Shown here in pieces: positions 45,188 to 54,052 of a stretch of 58,524 bases of DNA. The notes beneath the pieces were generated by a model that was not told where the DNA came from, ran no database searches, and saw only the letters and a program-made list of their open reading frames with translations. The number at the start of each line of letters is the position of its first letter. Position 1 is the first letter of the stretch. The position numbers and the translations under genes were made by a program. The DNA comes from CAYGJN01 sp964350135 (GTDB lineage Bacteria > Bdellovibrionota > Bacteriovoracia > Bacteriovoracales > Bacteriovoracaceae): positions 1 to 58,524 of the forward strand of contig CAYGJN010000001.1 in NCBI GenBank assembly GCA_964350135.1, written 5' to 3'.

Positions 45188-46256
45188 CTTCAACCTTAAA
45201 GTCCTTTAAAAGAGATCCTAGGTTTTGCTTCAACTCTTTTGGTTCTCGTTTTTTCTCTGGAGATTTTTTAGTTTTTCTTTCTTCTCTAACTAAAGGTTGT
45301 GTAAACTTTGGAAGTGGAGATTTGTAAACAATACGATCCAGATGCTTAATATAATTGCTCCAGTCTCCTGATGAATTATCTGTTCTTTTTATTGTTTCAA
45401 AAGCGTTCATTTTTGAATCCATCATATCGATTTGATGAACTAGCATAGCTTCTGAAGTTTGAGGTATTTTAGGAGAACCAAACTCATAACTTCCATGATG
45501 AGAAAGTAAGATATGCTTAAGGTGAAGTTTTGTATAGTAAGGAAAACCTTTAATACGGTAGCTGAACTTATCAACAAGCTCAGGACCTCTTACTAAGTGT
45601 CCAACAAGTTTTCCCTCTTCAGAGTACTCAACATCAACTCCATTATTAAGCTCATAAATTTTACAAAGATCGTGAAGTATACAGCCAGCAACAACATAAT
45701 TTGTATTACAATTATATCTTTTAGAAAGAGTTAGACCCATTTCTGAGCAAGATAAAATATGTTCAAGAAGTCCAGAGCGGTAAGCATGATGAATCGTTTT
45801 CCCTGCAGGCCAGAGTTTTAGTCTACGGGCAATTTCATCGTCATCTAAAATATTTTCAAGCATGGATCTAATATAATAATCATCAAGCTCTGAGACTATG
45901 CCTAAAAGGTCTTTATACATACTCTCTGGGTCCTGCTGGGCCTTAAAAATAAAATCATCCTCATTAATTTCTTTTCGGTTAAGCTTTTCAATCTTCATGA
46001 TAATAAATTGCTTTTTTCCCTGAAAAATATTGAGCTTTCCCTGAACTTGAACAAAACTGCCTTTTGAAATTGAGAGAGAATGCTTTTCAGCATCGCTCCA
46101 AACCCGTGACTCCAGATCCCCAGTTGAGTCTGAGAGAATCACGTTCATATACTGTCTCCCATCTTTAGCTTCCATAAGAGAGGAGAACTTTACATAAAAG
46201 ATAGACTCAATTTCTTCTTTGAGTTTAAGGTCTCTGACAAAAACTGTTTTCTGCAT
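45177..46256 (-). CDS. YhaM-like 3'-5' exoribonuclease (OB + HD domains)
   Basis: About 359 residues. An N-terminal OB-fold (VKFSSLMEAKDGRQYMNVILSDSTGDLESRVW, read strand by strand) is followed by an HD phosphohydrolase domain with GCILHDLCKIYEL (HD), HHAYRSGLLEHILSCSEMG and ILLSHHGSYEFGSP. This architecture is that of YhaM/CbF-1 3'-5' exoribonucleases. The C-terminal 40 residues are Lys/Pro/Arg-rich, perhaps RNA-binding. The ATG at 46256 (AAGGG nine bases upstream) gives the standard N-terminus; a TTG at 46310 would add 18 unconserved residues. Confidence 0.8.
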   Translation of the reverse strand: MQKTVFVRDLKLKEEIESIFYVKFSSLMEAKDGRQYMNVILSDSTGDLESRVWSDAEKHSLSISKGSFVQVQGKLNIFQGKKQFIIMKIEKLNRKEINEDDFIFKAQQDPESMYKDLLGIVSELDDYYIRSMLENILDDDEIARRLKLWPAGKTIHHAYRSGLLEHILSCSEMGLTLSKRYNCNTNYVVAGCILHDLCKIYELNNGVDVEYSEEGKLVGHLVRGPELVDKFSYRIKGFPYYTKLHLKHILLSHHGSYEFGSPKIPQTSEAMLVHQIDMMDSKMNAFETIKRTDNSSGDWSNYIKHLDRIVYKSPLPKFTQPLVREERKTKKSPEKKREPKELKQNLGSLLKDFKVEDDS

Positions 46257-46392
46257 TGGTTTTAGGCCCTTGAAAAAAATCAGTTTATGACTGAAGTCCC
46301 AGGTGGTCAAATAGATTTACTAGAAGCTCTTATTATGGCATAAATTGTTAAAATTATAAGCAATATCACACAGTGCAAAAGAGGATAGAACT

Positions 46393-47403
46393 ATGGGTAA
46401 GATTCGTGTTGGTGTTAACGGAATGGGCAGAATAGGAAGAACCATTGTTAGAGAATGGATTTCTAGGAATCTAGCTGACTTTGAAATTGTTGCTGTTAAC
46501 AATCCAGGCATTACTTCTCAATACGTTCACTTAACTAAATATGATTCTGTTCATGGTGTTCACCCATCCCATATACGCTTAGAGGGAAATACTTTAAAGA
46601 TTGATAATAAGAATATTCATTTTTTTAGTGAAATGGACCCAAGCAAGATTGCTTGGTCTGATCATAATGTTGATATTGTCATAGATGGAACAGGTGTTTT
46701 TAAAGATAAAAAGCAACTATCAAAGCATATTCAAGGAAGCGTAAAAAAAGTAATTATGTGTGCCCCTGGAAAAGACCTTGATGGTACTTTTGTTATGGGT
46801 ATAAATCATAAAGACTATAGTCCCTCTGACCATGATGTCATCTCAAATGCGAGTTGTACGACAAACTGTCTAGCTCCTGTTGCAAAAGTTCTCAATGATG
46901 TTTTTGGTATTGAAAATGGATTTATGACTACAATTCATGCCTATACTTTAGATCAAATGACTCTTGATAGTTCTCACCCCGATCTTAGAAGGGCCAGAGC
47001 TGCTGCGATCAATATGATCCCAACAACAACTGGTGCAGCCAAGGCAACTGGACTTGTTATTCCTGAGCTACTAGGAAAACTTGATGGTTATGCTGTTCGT
47101 GTTCCAACTGCCGATGTCTCCATGGTTGATCTTACTGTTAACCTTAAAAAAACTGCATCGATTGAAGAAATTAATAATGCTTTCAGAGAAGCCTCTGATA
47201 GTTCATTGAAAGATATACTTGGTTATTGTGACCTACCTCTTGTTTCTCAGGACTTTAGAGGAAGAAGAGAATCTTCTATCGTTGATAGCCAAATGACTCA
47301 AGTGATTGGCAATACTGCTAAGATTGTTTCTTGGTACGATAATGAAGTTGGTTTTTCAAACCGAGTTATTGATCTCGCTCAATATCTAGGGAGTAAATTT
47401 TAA
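46393..47403 (+). CDS. gap: Glyceraldehyde-3-phosphate dehydrogenase, type I
   Basis: A 336-residue NAD-dependent enzyme of glycolysis. RVGVNGMGRIGRTIVRE binds NAD and the active-site loop SNASCTTNCLAP places the catalytic Cys at 155. TGAAKATGLVIPELLGKL and WYDNEVGFSNRVIDL match the family. A GAGG ribosome site lies eight bases before the ATG. It is the first gene of gap-pgk-tpiA, with the promoter expected in the 82-base spacer. The pgk start codon overlaps the last base of its stop. Confidence 0.95.
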   Translation: MGKIRVGVNGMGRIGRTIVREWISRNLADFEIVAVNNPGITSQYVHLTKYDSVHGVHPSHIRLEGNTLKIDNKNIHFFSEMDPSKIAWSDHNVDIVIDGTGVFKDKKQLSKHIQGSVKKVIMCAPGKDLDGTFVMGINHKDYSPSDHDVISNASCTTNCLAPVAKVLNDVFGIENGFMTTIHAYTLDQMTLDSSHPDLRRARAAAINMIPTTTGAAKATGLVIPELLGKLDGYAVRVPTADVSMVDLTVNLKKTASIEEINNAFREASDSSLKDILGYCDLPLVSQDFRGRRESSIVDSQMTQVIGNTAKIVSWYDNEVGFSNRVIDLAQYLGSKF

Positions 47404-48587
47404 TGGCCCTTAAGACAATCAACTCAGCTGACTTTAAATCTAAAAAAGTTATTGCTCGATTTGATTTTAATGTACCTCTTAAGGACGGACAGATTGCTGA
47501 CCCCACAAGAATTGAGAGGGCCCTACCAACGATCAATGCTATTTTAGAAGGTGGTTGCTCCAAATTAATTCTTATGAGTCACCTTGGCAGACCTAAGGGA
47601 GAATTTGCAAAAGAGCTAAGCCTTGAGCCCGTTGCAACATATCTCGCTTCTAAACTTGGTGAAGAAGTTATTTTATCTGGGTCCTGCACAGACTCTTCTC
47701 TTGTACAACTTCTAAGGCTTAATACAACTAAAATTGTACTCCTAGAAAATTTACGCTTTCATCCTGAAGAAAAAAATAACGACTCAAAGTTTGCTAAAAC
47801 TTTAGCAAGCTATGCAGACATATATGTGAATGATGCTTTTGGTACTGCTCATAGAGAGCATGCTTCCACCCATAAAATAAATGCTTTCTTTCCAAAGACT
47901 AATTATGCAGGCCTTCTCCTTATGAAAGAAGTTGAAAGTTTGTCACGGATTATAAAAAATCCGCAGCAACCATTTATGGCCATTATTGGTGGAGCAAAAG
48001 TAAGTGATAAGATTAAAACCCTTGAAGCCCTTCTTCCAAAAGTTGCTAAGCTTTTTATTGGTGGAGCCATGGCCTACCCATTTTTAAAGGCTCAAGGTAT
48101 TAATACTGGAAAAAGTCTTTGCAGTGACACTGATGTTGAACTTGCTCAAAAAATTTTAAAGCAAGATAAAGGGAATAAAATTATTCTCCCACTTGATCAT
48201 CTTGCAAGTACCTCTATCGAGGGTGCACCCCAAACTATTAACTCTCAAGAGATACCAGGTAATCTTATGGCCCTTGATATCGGGCCAAGAACTCTAGAAC
48301 TTTTTCAAAAAGAACTGAGTACGGCAAAGACAGTTTTTTGGAACGGTCCCATGGGTCTTTTTGAAAATAAAGAATTTGCCCAAGGCACTTTTTCCGTGGC
48401 CAAAATTCTAAGTGAATCAAATGCTTTTTCAGTGGTAGGTGGTGGAGATAGTGTTAGTGCTGTTAATAAGTCAGGGTTAGCTAGTAAAATATCTCATGTC
48501 TCAACAGGAGGCGGTGCAACCCTTGAATATATCGAAAAGGGAGACCTTCCAGGAATACGCGCATTAAGTTTTGGAGTAGAACTATGA
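47403..48587 (+). CDS. pgk: Phosphoglycerate kinase
   Basis: A 394-residue two-lobed kinase. VIARFDFNVPLKDGQI, LMSHLGRPKGEF and LLENLRFHPEE form the 3-phosphoglycerate site of the N-lobe, and AIIGGAKVSDKI, FWNGPMGLFE and FSVVGGGDSVSAV form the nucleotide site of the C-lobe. The N-lobe loop is normal in length. It makes ATP and 3-phosphoglycerate in glycolysis. It overlaps tpiA by four bases, giving an unbroken glycolytic operon. Confidence 0.95.
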   Translation: MALKTINSADFKSKKVIARFDFNVPLKDGQIADPTRIERALPTINAILEGGCSKLILMSHLGRPKGEFAKELSLEPVATYLASKLGEEVILSGSCTDSSLVQLLRLNTTKIVLLENLRFHPEEKNNDSKFAKTLASYADIYVNDAFGTAHREHASTHKINAFFPKTNYAGLLLMKEVESLSRIIKNPQQPFMAIIGGAKVSDKIKTLEALLPKVAKLFIGGAMAYPFLKAQGINTGKSLCSDTDVELAQKILKQDKGNKIILPLDHLASTSIEGAPQTINSQEIPGNLMALDIGPRTLELFQKELSTAKTVFWNGPMGLFENKEFAQGTFSVAKILSESNAFSVVGGGDSVSAVNKSGLASKISHVSTGGGATLEYIEKGDLPGIRALSFGVEL

Positions 48588-49327
48588 GAGACACCTATAT
48601 TGTTGGTAATTGGAAAATGAATCAGAGCCTCAGCTCTATTAACGAGTTTTTTACTGAAATCCAAACTCTTAAGCTTTCTACCAATGTTCATGGATGGATC
48701 GCACCACAGGCAATGCATCTTTCTACTTGTATCAATCTAGGCGCAAAACTAGGGATTAAGATAGGTTCTCAAACTTGTTCTGAGTTTGATGACGGAGCCT
48801 ACACAGGTGAGCTTAGTTGTTCATCTTTAAAGGATCTTGGAGTTCACTTCACACTTGTTGGGCACTCGGAAAGAAGAACAATTTTCGATGAATCCCATAA
48901 AGTCCTTAATGAAAAAACTAAAAAGGCCTTAACAAACGATCTTATATGTATTTTTTGTGTTGGGGAGACACTTGAACAAAGGGAAGCTGACCAAACGTTT
49001 AAAGTAGTTGAAGAGCAAATAATTCAAGGCCTTAAGGATTGTACTCAGGACAATATCCTTATAGCCTATGAGCCTGTTTGGGCCATTGGTACTGGAAAGA
49101 CAGCAACGCCAGAACAGGCCAATGAGGTCCATGGGTTTATTAGAAACCTAGTTCAGGAAAAGCTCGGATGGGATGGAGAGAAACAAATTATTCTCTACGG
49201 TGGCTCTGTGAAACCAGCTAATATTGCTGAATTATTGAGCTGTGAGCATATAGACGGCGGGCTTGTAGGTGGTGCCAGTCTTAAATCATCTGATTTCAAG
49301 CAATTAACTGAAGCCTCACAGTCCTAA
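48584..49327 (+). CDS. tpiA: Triosephosphate isomerase
   Basis: A 247-residue TIM barrel that interconverts dihydroxyacetone phosphate and glyceraldehyde-3-phosphate. GNWKMNQS holds the substrate Lys, VGHSERRTIFDE the catalytic His, and AYEPVWAIGTGKTATPEQANEVH the catalytic Glu and the flexible loop 6. LYGGSVKPAN and GGLVGGASLK are the phosphate-binding turns. It is coupled to pgk by a four-base overlap. A 60-base gap separates it from secG. Confidence 0.95.
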   Translation: MRDTYIVGNWKMNQSLSSINEFFTEIQTLKLSTNVHGWIAPQAMHLSTCINLGAKLGIKIGSQTCSEFDDGAYTGELSCSSLKDLGVHFTLVGHSERRTIFDESHKVLNEKTKKALTNDLICIFCVGETLEQREADQTFKVVEEQIIQGLKDCTQDNILIAYEPVWAIGTGKTATPEQANEVHGFIRNLVQEKLGWDGEKQIILYGGSVKPANIAELLSCEHIDGGLVGGASLKSSDFKQLTEASQS

Positions 49328-49387
49328 ATATTGCCAGTTGGCGGTTGGCGCGTTATAAAACTAGCCTAAGTTTTAAAGGATTTTCAC

Positions 49388-49741
49388 ATGATTAATGCAC
49401 TCACAATTGTTCACGTTATTGTATCTGTTCTTTTGATTATTGTTATCTTGTTACAATTTGGTCGTGGTGCTGAAGCTGGTTTTTTTAGTGATACATCTGC
49501 ACAGGGAGTTTTCTCAGGTCCAGGGCCAGCAAATCTTCTTACAAAAATAACAACTTTTCTTGCAATCCTTTTTTTAGGACTTGCGATTGTTCTAGCAAAT
49601 CTTCGAGGTCATAATAGAGACAAGTCTATCTTCGATGAAAATATGACGAATGCTGCCTCTTCACCATTGAATGCTCAGCCTGATACAATCAGTCCTGTTA
49701 AAAAAGAGCAAAGCAATGAAACAACAACTCCTAAGAAATAA
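49388..49741 (+). CDS. secG: Preprotein translocase subunit SecG
   Basis: A 117-residue inner-membrane protein with two transmembrane helices (about 5-23 and 52-72) that assists SecYE-mediated export. LLQFGRGAEAGFFSDTSAQGVFSGPGPANLLTKIT, read as the conserved cytosolic loop between the helices, contains the family motif QxGxGA and the SxxxFGxxG-like turn. The C-terminal tail is hydrophilic and poorly conserved. AAAGGA precedes the ATG. The tpiA-secG order is common in many bacteria. It is followed directly, with no spacer, by the aminotransferase gene. Confidence 0.9.
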   Translation: MINALTIVHVIVSVLLIIVILLQFGRGAEAGFFSDTSAQGVFSGPGPANLLTKITTFLAILFLGLAIVLANLRGHNRDKSIFDENMTNAASSPLNAQPDTISPVKKEQSNETTTPKK

Positions 49742-50875
49742 ATGAGTGTTTTAAACACGCTTGTAAAAAAAGAATTCGCTCATTTAGATACATTCTATTT
49801 TAATAGCGCTTATTTTGGTCCCAGCCCTTATAGAGCAAAACAAAAAGTAGCTAATGCTCTTTTTAAAGAATTAGATCCTTCATTTTATTCTTATAATATG
49901 TGGTACGGCATTACAGATCGAATGCGCCAAAAAATTGCTAATTTATTAAATACCAGCGATGACAATATTACTTTCTCTGCCTCTGTCTCAGATTTAAATA
50001 ATATTATTGCAAACGGTTACCCTTTTAAAAAAGGGGATGTGGTTTGTACTGTGGCCCAAGAGTACCCATCAAATGTCATTCCTTATATGTTGGCCGAAAA
50101 AAGAGAAGGCATTGAATTTAAAATGCTTACAAAAGAAGATTATACAGATGAAGCATTAAAGAAAGCGCTTCCTAAAAATACTAAGATCTTTATCATTAGT
50201 CATGTTGCTTATAATACTGGTAGAAGAATAGATTTAATTTCACTTGGTCGTTTTTTACGTTCCAGAGGAATCCTTTTTGTTGTTGATGTAACTCAAAGTC
50301 TTGGTGGAATTGAGCTTTTACCTGAAGAAGTTGAGGCATGTGATGTTATTACATGTGCAGGATATAAATGGATGCTTGGACCCTATGGTATGAGCTATGG
50401 GTATTTTTCAAAAGAAGCTCAAGAGCTTATTCAGCATACTAATGGAAATTGGATAACAAGCCCAAACTCTAAAGATGTTTCAAACCTACTAGACTATACT
50501 ATTGAAACTATTCCTGGTGCTCGTAAGTATGACAGAGGACAAACTCCTAATATGCTTGCCATGGCCTGTCTGGAATCAGGTCTTGAAGTCATAACAGAGA
50601 TTGGTCTTGATAATATAGAAAAGCATAATAAAAAAATTCGTGATCATTTTTTAGCTAATTATCCTAAAGATAAGTTTGAACTTGTGACGCCAGGGGATCT
50701 GCTTGGCAATATTATCTGTGTAAAGGGTAAAGGAATAGATACTAATGAGCTTGAGATTAATCTTAAGCATAATAATATTGATGTTTCTAATAGAGAAGGA
50801 AACCTAAGACTTTCTTTTCATCTTTTTAATACGACTGAGCAAGTAGATACTCTTTTAAGAACACTAGATAGTTAA
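49742..50875 (+). CDS. Class V PLP aminotransferase / cysteine-desulfurase-like
   Basis: A 377-residue fold-type I PLP protein. FYFNSAYFGPSP is the substrate-side N-terminus, FVVDVTQSLGGI (Asp182, Gln185) contacts the ring, and TCAGYKWMLGPYGMSYGY carries the Schiff-base Lys209. It lacks the Cys loop of SufS/IscS near the C-terminus, so a selenocysteine-lyase/isopenicillin-epimerase-like aminotransferase is more likely than a desulfurase. Its ATG follows the secG stop immediately. Its last codons overlap the convergent HD-GYP gene by four bases. The substrate is unknown. Confidence 0.75.
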   Translation: MSVLNTLVKKEFAHLDTFYFNSAYFGPSPYRAKQKVANALFKELDPSFYSYNMWYGITDRMRQKIANLLNTSDDNITFSASVSDLNNIIANGYPFKKGDVVCTVAQEYPSNVIPYMLAEKREGIEFKMLTKEDYTDEALKKALPKNTKIFIISHVAYNTGRRIDLISLGRFLRSRGILFVVDVTQSLGGIELLPEEVEACDVITCAGYKWMLGPYGMSYGYFSKEAQELIQHTNGNWITSPNSKDVSNLLDYTIETIPGARKYDRGQTPNMLAMACLESGLEVITEIGLDNIEKHNKKIRDHFLANYPKDKFELVTPGDLLGNIICVKGKGIDTNELEINLKHNNIDVSNREGNLRLSFHLFNTTEQVDTLLRTLDS

Positions 50876-52155
50876 CCTGTTTTTTTCTTTTGATGATCAC
50901 CAATGGTGATTTTCTCATTTCCACCTCCAGACTGATCATATGCAGGTTTCTTCTTTTTATGATCCATAAACGTTACTCGAGTTGATGGCTTTTCTTCGGG
51001 AGCTTGAGCGATATCTACTAAAGGCAATTCATCAAAAGGTCTTTCTGGATCAAAAGTTGCCGCCATCTCTTTAGTAACTTTATTAGTTTGAACGAATTTT
51101 TTAACAACTCGTTGGAAAATTTTAAATATAAAAGGGTCTACTTTTTTTCCGACAGTTCGACTCATTACATTTACTGCTTCTTGAATAGAAAGAACAGCTG
51201 CGTATGACCTCTTTGTTGTTACTGCATCAAAAAAATCAGCGACACAACAAATTCTTGCAAGCAAATGTATTTTATCCCCAGCAATTTTTTTAGGGTATCC
51301 AGTACCATCCCAGTTCTCATGATGCTCTAGAACAACACGCTCTATAACGGAGAATTCAATTCCTGGACATTGATCTCGTACTTCTTCTAATAGAAGAACT
51401 CCTTGCTCTGGATGTTTTTTTATTTCTCCAAATTCTTCTTCAGTAAGAGCACCAGTTTTGTTAATAATGCTTGTTGAAACTTTTACTTTTCCAATATCAT
51501 GTAAAAGTCCACCTAGTCCTGCTTGAACTAATTCATATCGAGAAGCTCTAGGCTTTAATGCTTTAAAAATTGCAATACAATACATAGCCACATTAATAGA
51601 GTGGTCATAAGTATAAAAGTCATGAAAGCTTAAACTTCCAATAAGTTTTTGAAGTTCAGTAATATCATAATCCTGAATCACATCCACCATGCACTCAACA
51701 CTGTCACGACAACCGTTTAGAGTTTCTGCTAAAATTTCTGTATTAAACTCTTTGCCTTGTTCAAATAATTTATCTAAGTAATGAATAGCGGAGTCTTTGA
51801 TCACATCCACGCGCTCAACATCGGCCATGGTAAAATTACTCATAAGAGATTTTAGGTAACTAGATCGATGAAACTCAGGAATATATAATGTGTAATACTT
51901 GGCCTTAAGACCTTTAAGATAATCTTTTTCTAGAGACTGTCCTTTTGGATAAATTTTAACAAACCGATCTCTACCTTCTCTTGTGGATGAGTTTACATAG
52001 AGGTCATACGGCAGACCTATTCCCACTAAAATGAGATGATCCGGCACTGAAAAGAACTGGGACGAATCCGTTTTCACTAGCTTAATTTCCTTCGATCGAT
52101 TTCGAGGTCTAAGAGGACCTCTTAGGGACTGTTCGGTGTGTAGCTGCAACATCAT
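50872..52155 (-). CDS. HD-GYP domain protein (cyclic di-GMP phosphodiesterase type)
   Basis: A 427-residue protein. An N-terminal DUF3391-like region (about 35-110) precedes a canonical HD-GYP domain: LLHDIGKVKVS, KHPEQGVLLLEEV, LEHHENWDGTGYPKKI, and RICCVADFFDAVTTKRSY. All recognisable metal and substrate motifs are intact, including GYP, so active cleavage of c-di-GMP is likely. The Pro/Lys-rich C-terminal 60 residues are unstructured. It is encoded alone on its strand. Confidence 0.85.
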   Translation of the reverse strand: MMLQLHTEQSLRGPLRPRNRSKEIKLVKTDSSQFFSVPDHLILVGIGLPYDLYVNSSTREGRDRFVKIYPKGQSLEKDYLKGLKAKYYTLYIPEFHRSSYLKSLMSNFTMADVERVDVIKDSAIHYLDKLFEQGKEFNTEILAETLNGCRDSVECMVDVIQDYDITELQKLIGSLSFHDFYTYDHSINVAMYCIAIFKALKPRASRYELVQAGLGGLLHDIGKVKVSTSIINKTGALTEEEFGEIKKHPEQGVLLLEEVRDQCPGIEFSVIERVVLEHHENWDGTGYPKKIAGDKIHLLARICCVADFFDAVTTKRSYAAVLSIQEAVNVMSRTVGKKVDPFIFKIFQRVVKKFVQTNKVTKEMAATFDPERPFDELPLVDIAQAPEEKPSTRVTFMDHKKKKPAYDQSGGGNEKITIGDHQKKKTG

Positions 52156-52363
52156 TAACTCCTCATCAACATTTACTATTATGACAGACTTAAAAACTGT
52201 CTAAAAATATCAGTAACTTAGAAGCCTTAAAGATCTAAATAAGCTTGATTTTGTCAAAAATTAGACTCAAATTTCCTTGAATTTTCCAGGTGTAGTTTTT
52301 ATAGACTCCATTGAGTGCCATCTGTCTAAAGGTAAAATGGATAAAATTGAACTAGGAATAGCT

Positions 52364-52840
52364 ATGAAATTTGCTCTGTTTTTTCTTTTCAGTATCTCTT
52401 TATCTTATGGATCTTTTGATATTCATAATCTTTCAATTCATCAACTTTCACTTATGGTTGACTCTATTGAGATAACTGAGGACATCAATATTGCTGCAAA
52501 TAATATTTCTTTGGGTCTAGGTCTTCCTGAAAATCAAAGGTCTGAACAAAAAGGAAATTTTGGAAAGCTAATTTTAAATATAAATCCCGGCTATCCACAT
52601 ATTATACCTAAGGGCACAAGGTTTAAGATAAACTCAATCGCTCAAGAAAAAGGTATTGGTATTATTATATTAAACAATGCCCCTAGAATTATTAGCTCTA
52701 TTATTTGTCTGGATCTTGAAAATATAAGACTTAAATTTGATGGTAAGGATCTTTTAGACTGTGAAGAGAACTCTAATTTTAAAATTATTTTTAATGACGA
52801 TGCAGCTATTCGAGCTGGAGAGCCCGCAGTTTTAAAGTAG
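52364..52840 (+). CDS. Small secreted protein of unknown function
   Basis: About 158 residues. A signal peptide (KFALFFLFSISLSYG) is followed by a mature region of short beta strands and several Asn and Ile residues. Two Cys near the C-terminus (SIICLDLEN and LLDCEENS) could pair. No family is recognised. The ATG at 52364 has AGGA (52354-52357) six bases before it. Possible earlier starts extend upstream without a ribosome site and without a continuous signal peptide, so I rejected them. It is convergent with ssb across a terminator. Confidence 0.5.
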   Translation: MKFALFFLFSISLSYGSFDIHNLSIHQLSLMVDSIEITEDINIAANNISLGLGLPENQRSEQKGNFGKLILNINPGYPHIIPKGTRFKINSIAQEKGIGIIILNNAPRIISSIICLDLENIRLKFDGKDLLDCEENSNFKIIFNDDAAIRAGEPAVLK

Positions 52841-52907
52841 ATATTTAAAATCTATCGCATTGGTATAAGAGCTAGGTTTAAATTTTTTTAATTTCATTTT
52901 TCATATT

Positions 52908-52937
52908 AAAAAGGCCCTTTTTCAAGAGCCTTTTTTT
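52908..52937. terminator. Bidirectional intrinsic terminator
   Basis: AAAAAGGC (52908-52915) pairs with GCCTTTTT (52928-52935), and within the loop CTT pairs with AAG after one mismatch, giving a long hairpin. The T-run on the plus side and the A-run (T-run on the minus strand) on the other side suit termination in both directions, between the small secreted-protein gene and convergent ssb. Confidence 0.8.
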
Positions 52938-52956
52938 ATCTTTATTTAGTCATCGA

Positions 52957-53403
52957 CTAAAATGGAATATCATCAGCAGTGAAGTTAGCATCACTAGAAA
53001 CATTATAGCTTTGATCAAGCATGCCAGGGTTTGCTTGAGCAGGAGCTTGTTGAGATCTTCCGGCACCAGCATCAGCAGCACCACCAATAAACTGAACAGT
53101 TTGTGCATTAATTTCAGTTGTGTATCTTTTTTGACCGTTTTTATCTTCCCAAGAACGAGTTGTAAGTTTTCCTTCAACGTATGCTTGGCGACCTTTTGTT
53201 AGGTATTGATTACAAAGTTCAGCAAGCTTTCCCCAAACAACAATTCTATGCCATTCAGTACGCTCTTGCTTTTGACCACTCTTATCAGTCCAAGTTTCAT
53301 TTGTAGCTAATGAAAAACTACAAACTGCTGAACCACCTGCAGTGTACTTAAGTTCTGGCTCTTGCCCCAATCTTCCTAGAACAATCACTTTGTTCACGCT
53401 CAT
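52957..53403 (-). CDS. ssb: Single-stranded DNA-binding protein
   Basis: A 148-residue SSB. The OB-fold begins SVNKVIVLGRLGQEPELKYT and includes VCSFSLATNETW and RTEWHRIVVWGKLAE (split strands), with VEGKLTTRSWED near the end of the fold. A Gln/Ala/Gly-rich linker leads to the acidic tip DDIPF that recruits partner proteins. The ATG at 53403 has AAGGAG five bases upstream; an earlier in-frame start at 53433 would add ten residues before the conserved N-terminus. Confidence 0.95.
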   Translation of the reverse strand: MSVNKVIVLGRLGQEPELKYTAGGSAVCSFSLATNETWTDKSGQKQERTEWHRIVVWGKLAELCNQYLTKGRQAYVEGKLTTRSWEDKNGQKRYTTEINAQTVQFIGGAADAGAGRSQQAPAQANPGMLDQSYNVSSDANFTADDIPF

Positions 53404-53514
53404 AAAATCTCCTTTCATTACTAAGTCATACAACGGTAAAAACGACCGAGTACTTTCGTCTCTTATTTATGCCGCTACATTATCAATAGCAAAAAGAAAA
53501 AGGAATTGGGATTT

Positions 53515-53970
53515 TTAAGTGTAAGGATTTATATCTGTTTCATAATGCTGAGACGGAACTTGAAAAGGATCCGGGGTAGAAACTGGTTTCTGCTCATCTG
53601 CGTTATTAGTTTCATCTTGTTTAGCTTCCCAAAAAGCAGCCACTTTTTTTCTTGCGACACGGACATCTCGTTTATACCAGGTAGCGTCAAAGCCACAATG
53701 GGGACATGGGATCTCTTTTCGAAAAAGCATTTTATGAATGCCTTCATAGAGGGCCCAAATAATAAACCATGTATAAACTACTTTAAACTCCATTAGTCCC
53801 CAGAGAACTAAAGAGCTCACAATACAAAGCATAAAAATATGAAGGTAATTAAGCGCACTTAGTTTTGATTTGTATTTTAAACCTCTTTCACTGCTACAAA
53901 GAGGGCAAAGAAAATTCGTCACTGGATTTTTTATTTTATAAACACGTTTAAATAATGAATCTTGGTTCAT
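53515..53970 (-). CDS. Membrane protein with two zinc-ribbon-like CxxC pairs
   Basis: About 151 residues. A CPLCSSERG motif lies before two transmembrane segments (about residues 45-63 and 66-82, YLHIFMLCIVSSLVLWGLM and VVYTWFIIWALYEG), and CPHCGFDATW follows them, so the two CxxC pairs flank the membrane pair and may bind one or two zinc ions. A C-terminal tail is Gln/Pro-rich. No family name is evident. The ATG at 53970 has GAGG six bases upstream; earlier Met codons at 54024 and 53988 lack such a site. Confidence 0.5.
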   Translation of the reverse strand: MNQDSLFKRVYKIKNPVTNFLCPLCSSERGLKYKSKLSALNYLHIFMLCIVSSLVLWGLMEFKVVYTWFIIWALYEGIHKMLFRKEIPCPHCGFDATWYKRDVRVARKKVAAFWEAKQDETNNADEQKPVSTPDPFQVPSQHYETDINPYT

Positions 53971-54052
53971 AGACATCCTCACATTCATTTTAGCCTGAAA
54001 AAGAGATCTGAATCTAGAGAGCAAGATGATCTATATTAAGAAGAGCAATTCT

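Noticed and set aside
52182..52202. GACAG / CTGTC inverted repeat upstream of the HD-GYP gene
   Set aside because: Five-bp arms in A/T-rich sequence are expected by chance and there is no further symmetry.
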